DNA from: Pelodera strongyloides
Lineage: Eukaryota > Nematoda > Chromadorea > Rhabditida > Rhabditidae
Assembly (NCBI GenBank): GCA_036852015.1
Contig: JAANDG010000200.1
Coordinates: 1-64,000 of the forward strand
DNA: 64,000 nt
Direction of reading: 5' to 3'
The position numbers and the translations under genes are program-made. The notes under the pieces were generated by a model that was given only the letters and a program-made list of their open reading frames with translations, did not search any database and was not told the origin of the DNA. Every line of letters starts with the position of its first letter. The stretch's first letter is position 1. Shown one piece after another: positions 56,585-64,000 of this stretch.

Positions 56585-56690
56585 AGCAGTATCGCACAGT
56601 TTAGGATTATTCTATCGAAATGTGGCAACGTTCTCTTCTCCGACCCACACGACCCGGGTTCGAATCCCGCTCAGTGCTACCATCTCATCT
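56585..56690 (+). other. tRNA-like segment, possibly a SINE head or tRNA pseudogene
   Basis: CGGGTTCGAATCCCGC (56653-56668) is a near-perfect tRNA T-arm with B box. An A-box-like stretch (TATCGCACAGTTTAGG) lies about 60 bases upstream. The acceptor-stem ends (GAGCAGTA and CAGTGCTAC) do not pair well, and no clear anticodon stem is seen. So it is more likely tRNA-derived than a working tRNA gene. Confidence 0.4.
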
Positions 56691-56893
56691 TGCAAACATA
56701 CCATGCCGTCGGGTATAAAGTTAAGGCGCTCCCCTTGCCTAGCCTTAGGACGGACCTTCGCTGTGTATTATCTAAATATCCGTCTTCTATCGTCTACTTC
56801 ACGCTATGGGACACATCGGCTAAGAGACACCGCCTTGGATTAGCAGCTAAAAATGATGATCCCCGACTTCGAGAGCAAACGGGACCCTGGATT

Positions 56894-58763
56894 CTACGTG
56901 CTTCTATGTGTGATGATTGTATGTCTGTACGTCTGAATAAAGTGGTATTCACATCTAACCTTATAGTTTGTTGAGTGACGAATATCTGGTACGTAATCGG
57001 TATTGACCGCCAGATAAAAGACCCGACAGTACGTCCCACTCGAAAAAGCGACCTTATGCAGCTGCGGCATTGAGGGAAATTGTGCCACGTAGTCTATGCA
57101 GTCTTCCGTACATGCTATCGTTTTCCAGCTGATGCCCGCAGGGATCTAAAGAAAATTCATCGCGCCAAAACGAAATTAAGAATCTGTTGACATCGTCAGA
57201 CTAAAGACAGCCGCATGGCTCAGCGTCCAATGGCTTCCAAGTTTTGCTCACCATCAGTTACTAAATGTAGGTTAGTTTCGCAAAATTTTTCACTTTCCCT
57301 AGCTAATCCTTCCTGCAAAAATAATCGTTGCCGGTAAGTTAAACCCAAAGCTAAATATTTCCGCCTACATAAAGCACAGTATCTGGAAGAAGTGATTCAG
57401 TAATTCGGACGTAACTTGTTTCATTCGTTTTCTCCATGCTATCCAGACAAGGAGTGCCTGGAATATATTTGAGGTAACTTTTCTCTTTCATCGTCACTTT
57501 ATATTTTGAACTGCATTTTTTTTCCTCTACTAAAAATACAATTGCACCGTAGCAGTAGCATGGCGATAAATTTTTTGATAAAGTAAGTTCGTCGAGAGCG
57601 AGGAGGGCGAGAGGGAGAGTGAGAGTGTAGAGAGCGATGCCATTTCGGCTAGAGCGAGGCGAGAGAGAGAGAGATGAACTAAAATTTCAGGGACGTAAAA
57701 ACACATGGAATCATAGTGCGACTAGAAGATTACCTTCCTCAACAGTTGTGGCCGTTATTGATGTTGTTAGGCTTGATGCAGCGGTAGATTCTACTGCTAG
57801 ACGATGTGTCGAAACCGTCGTCGATTCAAAATTCTCTTCTATACCGTCATTGGTAAAAGATGCTTCATTGCATGTCTCCATATTGTTTTCAAACTTGTAC
57901 GAAACCAGGAAATCGCCTTGCCCTCTCCTGGAAGTTCGGCATGTCGCAAAGATTTTCCCATTGCAGAACACCTGTAAATTCAATAATTATGGAAGTGGCT
58001 GACCTTATCTTGCAGGCTATTCGCGACATACACGCGCCGTTACTTTGCCTGTTAATGTGTAGACGAATAAAGTTGTTTTGCTGTTTTTTTTGGTCATTGT
58101 CTTACAATAAATCCTATATAAATAGAGTATACGCACAAAACGAAAAGCAAGGAAAAACAGCAAGAAAAACTTTCAACAACAACATTCATTTACTGTATAA
58201 AGAGTCTCGGGCCGAGTCCGAGTTCACTGATAATGAGCACAAAATTTCTTAATTATCAAGAGAAAGTTAGGGGATGAGCATCATCCATTAGTTAAAAAGG
58301 TGCTCTCCTCACCTTGCACTGATTTTGATATAAAGCAATTCCCCAATATTCTAGTTTATCGGAACAGCATGTTCGGCTCCAGTTCAGGCAAAATGGTAAT
58401 TTCAAGGAGGATTTTGTCTGCATGTAGCCAACCTAAAGAAATGTTATTGCTGTTACTGTATTTTGTGTAATCACCTGTCACTAACATCAAGCTCTTTATT
58501 TACACAAAATAAGTGATTTTCAACAATCAGCAATTTATCAACGGCTATGACGTAGATAACTTTCCCCATATTTGGCGCTTTGTGTATTTAAAATAATAAT
58601 AATAATAATAAATATTAACAAAACTATGGACTATGGATACTCTATCATTGGCTACCGTAAACTTGTCCTCGAGCTCGCTGACATTCCCCCGATATTTCAC
58701 CCATACTGATCCATTGACAGTCGAGAAAAAGCATAGAATATAGAGCAAACTGACCAAATTCAT
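56894..58763 (-). CDS. Secreted Cys-containing protein, truncated paralogue B
   Basis: Minus-strand exons: 58656-58763, 58313-58432, 57734-57971, 57369-57457, 56960-57145, all in phase (247 codons). Exon 1 gives a signal peptide (MNLVSLLYILCFFSTVNGS). Exon 2 has the same length (120) and Cys pattern as copy A (RTCCSDKLEYWGI). Exon 3 keeps SYKFE, CNEAS and ENFESTT. Exon 4 keeps TPCLDSMEKTN. Exon 5 keeps CIDYVAQ and NTDYVP. No counterpart of copy A exons 6-9 was found downstream, where the duplication ends. Reading on past the last donor gives a stop at 56894 (268 aa in all). An alternative is to end exon 4 by read-through at 57351 (190 aa). TTCAG 16 bases before the ATG is a good trans-splice acceptor. 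It may be a functional short form or a decaying partial duplicate. Confidence 0.72.
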
Positions 58764-59663
58764 TGTAAAATCGTTTCCTGAATTTCGTTTTACGTAACCT
58801 TCATGCAAAAAAACAACAAGAATGGACAGCGTACCATTAGTTAAGATTTACGGTAGGTCTTAATTCAATAGCGTCTGGCTATAACCTACAAATGAAAAAA
58901 AACCAGCACTAATGAATGGCAGGATTAATTCATTAATACTATGGTGTAGTTCTCGTGGGTCCGAAAAGAATAAACACAAACTCGATTATTATCACTAAAC
59001 TACCTTACTGACTGTCTAAACGTAAGTTAATGATAACGCAAGTCTAATGAAATCCGACAAAAAATAGTCGCCGAGACGCTGGAAGAAAAAAACTATCTTG
59101 GGATTACACTTTCGTTTGCGAATGGGCGGGATCTGACCGAAGGAACGCTACGTTTGGATAGCTCAAAATAAAATATAGGATGAAAATAGCGGATAAAAGA
59201 ATTATACACGCCTGGTTGCCGTCCGATCTGCGTCGCTTAGGCTTAGGCTTAGGCTTAGGGATAAAAGAACTAGAAGCTACTCCCATTAGAGGGTTCCATT
59301 AGCAATAGATATAGGCTCTGTATTTTAGTATTTTTCGTCTTGCGGTATCCGGGTAACTGAGTGAAGTGCGCAAGCTAAAATGCCAATTTATAGTTTCCAC
59401 TAAAAGGCGATGCTAAACAAAAATGGAATACGAGATATAACATGGATGATATAGAATAAGGCCAGTGAAAGAATCTTTATTTTCTATAGTTGTCTTTCAA
59501 TGGTACATACCCGGCCATGTAAAAAAATAATATGTTTGCACAAACGCACACATACACTTACAAGCAAAGACAGACGACACAAGGAGTTTCCAATACTGTA
59601 ATGCCATAAGAGCGCACAAATTAATTGTGAACACGGTACCTGGCCGAACAGTTTGCCGGGGAC
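58764..59663. other. Gene-poor stretch upstream of paralogue B
   Basis: No gene is seen. The first ~100 bases (minus sense) include the TTCAG acceptor of paralogue B. It contains the telomere-like run at 59237. Confidence 0.45.
59237..59259 (+). repeat. Interstitial telomere-like repeat, TTAGGC x3 plus TTAGG
   Basis: Three exact TTAGGC units, then TTAGG. TTAGGC is the telomere unit of Caenorhabditis and many other nematodes, so this supports the organism call. Too short to be a telomere. Confidence 0.85.
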
Positions 59664-60038
59664 TAAAGGGTCAAGTGACCCCTATGTTTGATGATTCCAT
59701 CTGATTCACCATGTCAAATATAGTAGGATGCAATATTTTTCTAATTTTCAAGCGCAAAATTCACACACTATTCAGCAATTTACCATGGCGCAGTCATACC
59801 CAACTATCTTTCGCAGTTGGCACGCCCATTCGCGCTGATTGGCCAATATCGCGATTGCCACGCCCAATAGAGCATATTGCCCAATTAGCGCGAAGGGGCG
59901 TCACAACTGCGATAGATAGTTGGGTATGACTGGCTATGGTAACTTGCTGAATACGGCGTGAATTTTGCGCTTGAAAATTAGAGAAATAGATGGAATCCTC
60001 AAAAATAGGTGTCGCTTGAAATGGGCTTGACCCTTTAA
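59664..60038. mobile_element. Palindromic element TTAAAGGGTCAGGCCC, copy 2 (shortened)
   Basis: Begins CTAAAGGGTCAAGTGACCCC and ends GGGCTTGACCCTTTAAC. The centre keeps GCACGCCCATTCGCGCTGAT and its mirror. Internal losses make it about 40 bp shorter than copy 3, so each arm carries different deletions. Confidence 0.9.
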
Positions 60039-60502
60039 CTCTGCGAGTTCTAGGTGTGTACATGCGGTCTTCACACACTTTTACAAGTAAATCGAATAAA
60101 CTTTTAATGGTAAATTAAGTTCTCGTGGACCTGGAATTCAGGACGTTGACCGTGGACTTCCAGCTTCAAGGTCCAGGTTCCTCAAACTAGCCACTCAAGA
60201 AAAAAAAAGTTGTGAATCTGCACAAAAGTATTCCATTCCATTATTTTTTTAAATATATAAATAAACCAGTCAGCTCACGCTGCCTGCGGCGACTTACATG
60301 GAAATATGATTGGTTTAGCAAGGGCATACTTATATACAAAGTTTCAAACGTATCATAAGAAATTCACATAATAGGAAACAATTGCATATGCATACTTCGA
60401 TACTGAGCTGCGACACTCTTTTTATACCCGAACGCCAAAGTTGCATTTCCGTAACGCACATCGGTATGCAAAGTACACTACAGTTACTCGTTTATATAAT
60501 AA

Positions 60503-60544
60503 GATGTTTAGAAATGTTTAGAAATGTTTAGAAATGTTTATTAG
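60503..60544 (+). repeat. ATGTTTAGAA short tandem repeat
   Basis: Four 10-bp units of ATGTTTAGAA at the edge of a decayed LINE tail. Confidence 0.85.
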
Positions 60545-60783
60545 ACTCTTAGAAAGTTCTTGTTTATTGGATCAACGAGTCGTAGGAACAGAGCGGAAAG
60601 TTCTTGGGGTAGTTGCTGTCAGCTCGTAGGCCAAAAGGTACCCTAAGATGTTGGTGCGGTAAGGACACCATCAGACTAACAAGGGACCGTGCGCATCAAT
60701 AACATACGAAACTGAACTGATAAACATACAAACACAGAAACGAACACAAACACAATTACACTAAGTCATGCATGATGGCACAC

Positions 60784-60822
<39 letters not shown>

Positions 60823-61340
60823 CAGCTACAGATAGACAGTACAATATCAGTTTCACATTTCACACTAAAGGACATTACCTCACTTAATTTAAATAAAATA
60901 TGGGGGGCGAAGGGTTAAAATATGGGCAATTTTTTCCTGTTGGTAAGTGTTCCTAAGTTCAGTGAAGAAGAATCATATCATAACTACCTTCAAATTCAAA
61001 TTTCCGTTTTTCATTTTTTTTTTTCAATTTCGACGTAAACAAAGGGATTAACAATCGAAGTGACCCAAGCAGGAAGATTTTTATTAATTTTAAAATTCTT
61101 TTCTTTGGTCTATTCATAGTGTATGTATGAATTCATAACGCTAACCCTGGGATAAACTTAGTTAAGCTGGTCCACTCGAGAGTTAAACACCGTGTGAGAA
61201 TGACCCTCTCCTTTTGTGGATGTTATATATGAACTTGTGTTATATATTTTAGTGCCTATTTTCCGGTGTTCCACTAGGGAGACTAAACATTCTGAGACAA
61301 TTTACCCTGCAATCCGATAGAAAAAAACACACCCTACGCC
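60545..61340 (-). mobile_element. Decayed LINE 3' fragment
   Basis: Read on the minus strand, 61000-61130 gives NKNLPAWVTSIVNPFVYVEI, similar in position and pattern to NKNWFFARVFNYVNRLPSEL near the end of the reverse transcriptase at 35849. The following 3' part shares CCTAAGA...GGGACC and CATACAAACA motifs with the 3' sequence of that LINE. Stops and frame breaks show an older copy. A TAA microsatellite (60784-60830) is inside it. Confidence 0.5.
60784..60830 (+). repeat. TAA microsatellite
   Basis: About 15 uninterrupted TAA units. Confidence 0.95.
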
Positions 61341-61928
61341 GCCTACATCACATCATTTATATATTTTCTTTCTCTAATATTTTTTGAATATATTATTTAT
61401 TTATATTACAGAAATATGCGCACACATGGTTTATAATATGCTTCCTATTTTGTTTACTTGTTTGGGCTCGCAACACGCTTTTTTGTAACTCTTCTCGTGA
61501 GTAAGGCTTCATTCAGTGATGGTTTTTATTTTCAATGCAAAGCGGTATAACATGTGGCTTGTGAAGTCAATGTGCTCGACAACTACATTGCTACGAACGT
61601 ATTTTATACAAATTACACACAACACATATAATAAACTAAATTTGCATATAATAGACGGAAATGTACGTGGCAAGTAAGTGCTTCGTAAACCACGTGCCAT
61701 ACCGCTTTAAATAAGAAAAGTCTTGGGAATTGCGTTCTAAGTGACGATAGCGGATGTCATCTCGCTTGCATATCGCATTTCCAACAACAAAAATAATCCG
61801 CAAACACAGGTCCGTGCCATATATAGCATAGCTATGACTATAATTTATTTTCTCCAACTCTCGTAGGTATAGGCGATTATAGCATAGCTATAGGCTATAG
61901 TAGAGTTTTATAAAACACTACTAGTACA
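61341..61928. other. AT-rich gap, no gene seen
   Basis: Contains a partial inverted pair, CAATGCAAAGCGGTATAACA with TGGCTTGTGAAG at 61535-61565, against GTAAACCACGTGCCATACCG with CTTTAAA at 61686-61713. This may be a further small MITE of about 180 bp (about 61535-61713). No coding signal. Confidence 0.45.
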
Positions 61929-62347
61929 TTAAAGGGTCAGGCCCATTTCAAATAACCCCTATTTTTGATGATTCCATCTGGTTCTCCATGTCAAATATAG
62001 TAGGATGCAATATTTTTCTAATTTTCAAGCGCAAAATTCACACACTATTCATCAATTTACCGTGGGCACTCATACCCAACTATTTATCGCAGTTGGCACG
62101 CCCATTCGCGCTGATTGGCCAATATCGCAATTGCCACGCCCAATATAGCTTATTGCCCAATGAGAGCGAGAGGGCGTGACAACTGCGATAAATAGTTGGG
62201 TATGACTGGCAATGGTAAATTGCTGAATACTGCGTGAATTTTGCGCTTGAAAATTAGAAAAATATCGTATCCTACTATATTTGACATAAAGAATCAGATG
62301 GAATCATCAAAAATAGGGGTCATTTGAAATGGGCCTGACCCTTTAAA
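61929..62347. mobile_element. Palindromic element TTAAAGGGTCAGGCCC, copy 3
   Basis: Complete 419-bp copy with ATTAAAGGGTCAGGCCCATT and AATGGGCCTGACCCTTTAAA ends, and inner GTCATACCCAACT-type arms around CACGCCC-rich sequence. Confidence 0.92.
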
Positions 62348-62377
62348 GAACTTTTTTTAGACACTGTTAGCTTAATT

Positions 62378-62573
62378 CAAGGCAAAATATCTGCCGGTTT
62401 TTGAAGCGCATCCAGTCCATCAGCATTCTTATGTCCATCAGCATTCTTATGCAGCATATACAAATTAACATAAATTAGAATAAAAAAATCACTCTAAATT
62501 CGAGCAAATTAGCATAAATACGCAAGAATTCAGTTATCCGCGACGCGTTTCAAAAAACGGCCTGTATTTCGCT
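62378..62573. mobile_element. MITE, TTTAAAGCGAAATACCGG family, with internal duplication
   Basis: Left end GGCAAAATATCTGCCGG, right end CGCGTTTCAAAAAACGGCCT. A 19-bp interior stretch (GTCCATCAGCATTCTTATG) is tandemly duplicated. Confidence 0.85.
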
Positions 62574-62989
62574 GGAAAGGAATATATCGTATATCGAAGT
62601 TTTTGTGAGAAATTCAAGATGATTCAAAACTTATTCTCAACTTATGTTAAAATCTACATAAGTATTGATTAATTTCATTTTTTCTACATATTTCATCGTC
62701 TGCCTTTTCAAACAAAAATATAGAACTTGGTGTTCGAACCCTCAGTTCTGATTCCCACAACAACAACCTTTAAAATGAATTTTTATCTCTCTCGTTATTC
62801 TCTTTTCGGTATTGAAAACTAGGAACTCCGTGATGTTGAACCCGTTTCTCGTTGCTTATTGCTTATGCATTGCACCGCTCACACTCTTGGTCTAGGGGCG
62901 AGAATTTACTGTTGAGCGACCTCTTTTTTGGCCTTAAACCCTTTCCTGTGAGGCAGATGTCGTCGGAATGATCCAGATAATTTAGAATT

Positions 62990-63164
62990 TAAAGCGAAAC
63001 GCCATCCGGTTTTTGAAACAGAACACCATCGTTTTTATGCAGCTTATGTAAATAAACATAAATTTAAAAAAAATCAAGCTAAATTCGAGCAAATTTGCAT
63101 AAATACGTAAGAATTCAGCTGTCCACGATGTATTTTAAAAACCGGCCAGTATTTCGCTTTAAAT
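62990..63164. mobile_element. MITE, TTTAAAGCGAAATACCGG family, complete copy
   Basis: TTTAAAGCGAAACGCCATCC on the left and CCGGCCAGTATTTCGCTTTA on the right, standard interior. Confidence 0.9.
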
Positions 63165-64000
63165 ATGCATACGTATTAATTTAAGGACTTGCGCAAGAAA
63201 TGCTGATTTTTCTGTATATTTCATGAACAATTTCTATTTGTGATCAAGCATCCTTGCGGTGGGCTTTTCTAAGCGTTTAGGTTGAACAAAATTCGTAATA
63301 TTAATTTTTAACCAAACACAGACACCAGACTTATGTAATTTGACCCCATTTTTAAGTGTTTAACTTAGGGGTTCCGGGGTTCATATTAAATTATTTAGTA
63401 ACGTGTTCCTTTATTAGACTTCCTCTCTTTATGTGACCGTGTCTGTGTGTAATCACATATCAACGTATTAAAAGATCAAGCTCATGTGAAAATCAATATA
63501 CTGAGCATTTCTCTGCTAAGGCAGAGATTTCTTGATCAAAACTACAGCCCAAGGCTGAATTCTGTAGCTTCTGTCCTGGGTGTGTCAGGTTCAAGGACTA
63601 GGCTTATTTCACCCTGTGCTTTACTCCGATCCAATATGACGCAAAACCAAAAAGAAACTTTTCTCAACTAAAAGAGTGCGTTTTTTTACCAGAAAGCGGA
63701 AGTACGTTTTTTAGAGAGTCGTGTTTATTTGGGAGAAACGCTTATTCGCATATTATAAACAACTAATCTCAACTTTTCTTCTCTCTGGTTTCTGAAGACT
63801 TATAAGTTTAGAATCTTCTGTTTTATTTTAGGAGTCTTGTTTCAAAAAATCAATATATGTTGCATAGGAGTTTATTTATGCATTAGCTACGGTTCGTTTC
63901 GTGCTAGACTATCCGACTATCGCCGCTTGTTCGCGACTGGGGAAAACGTGTGTTCTTTGCCAAACCTCTGCCAGCTCCTCGCCGCACGCCACCCGAAATA
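63165..64000. other. Right end of window, no supported gene
   Basis: An open frame at 63486-63671 (plus) ends in a stop and is somewhat richer in GC than its flanks. It could be a terminal exon, but no good acceptor or partner exon was seen. The last 100 bases rise in GC and may lead into a gene outside the window. Confidence 0.4.

Noticed and set aside
57637..58252. Plus-strand frames opposite paralogue B
   Set aside because: Shadows of the minus-strand exons, which have paralogue support.
59711..60078. Frames on both strands at 59.7-60.1 kb (and at 61988-62179, 38843-39130)
   Set aside because: Products of the TTAAAGGGTCAGGCCC palindrome and the MITEs.
62722..62760. Possible second tRNA-like B box (reverse complement GGGTTCGAACACC)
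   Set aside because: The flanking arms do not form a T stem and no A box is in range.

Overview
The window looks like nuclear DNA of a nematode, probably a rhabditid. The evidence is a 20-base match to the nematode SL1 spliced leader (20780-20799), short runs of the nematode telomere unit TTAGGC, 3' splice sites of the TTTTCAG type, likely trans-splice acceptors 11-19 bases before start codons, and genes split into many small exons. Most of the rest is transposon-derived or low-complexity DNA.

Layout. 1-10770 is a compound satellite built from a 106/129-bp unit (A) and a ~295-bp unit (B), ending in an inverted fragment (10771-10992) that runs into a candidate exon. 13291-18403 is an 11-exon ARMT1/DUF89 metal-dependent phosphatase gene; its large introns hold a CTACCCC tandem repeat and a long ATT run. 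20050-30075, perhaps continuing to 38494, is a multi-exon gene for an unrecognised secreted Cys-containing protein, with an SL1-like hairpin in intron 2 and several mobile elements in intron 4. 31-35 kb holds poorly resolved candidate exons, a 0.7-kb inverted repeat and CT microsatellites. A 5'-truncated LINE lies at about 35.5-36.9 kb on the minus strand. 42140-50593 is a 15-exon nicotinic acetylcholine receptor alpha-type subunit. 52086-54586 is a 7-exon four-transmembrane protein with a TATA box. 56894-58763 (minus) is a truncated paralogue of the 20-kb gene, lying in an inverted segmental duplication. 58.8-64 kb is gene-poor and holds MITEs, a decayed LINE tail and telomere-like repeats.

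The genes do not form an evident pathway. The two secreted-protein paralogues and the receptor are cell-surface or secreted products and ARMT1 is a soluble enzyme. At least three short inverted-repeat families recur (a TTTAAAGCGAAATACCGG family with about ten copies, a TTAAAGGGTCAGGCCC palindrome with three, a GAGGCCGTATTCACC palindrome with two), and several sit inside introns. The observations most worth following up are an array of hairpins with conserved loops and co-varying stems (23903-24290), the SL1-like intronic hairpin (20778 on), the capture of exon-like sequence into the satellite, the inverted duplication, and a GC-AG intron in the receptor gene. Gene models were made by hand from splice signals, frame continuity and remembered family motifs. 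No similarity search was run.
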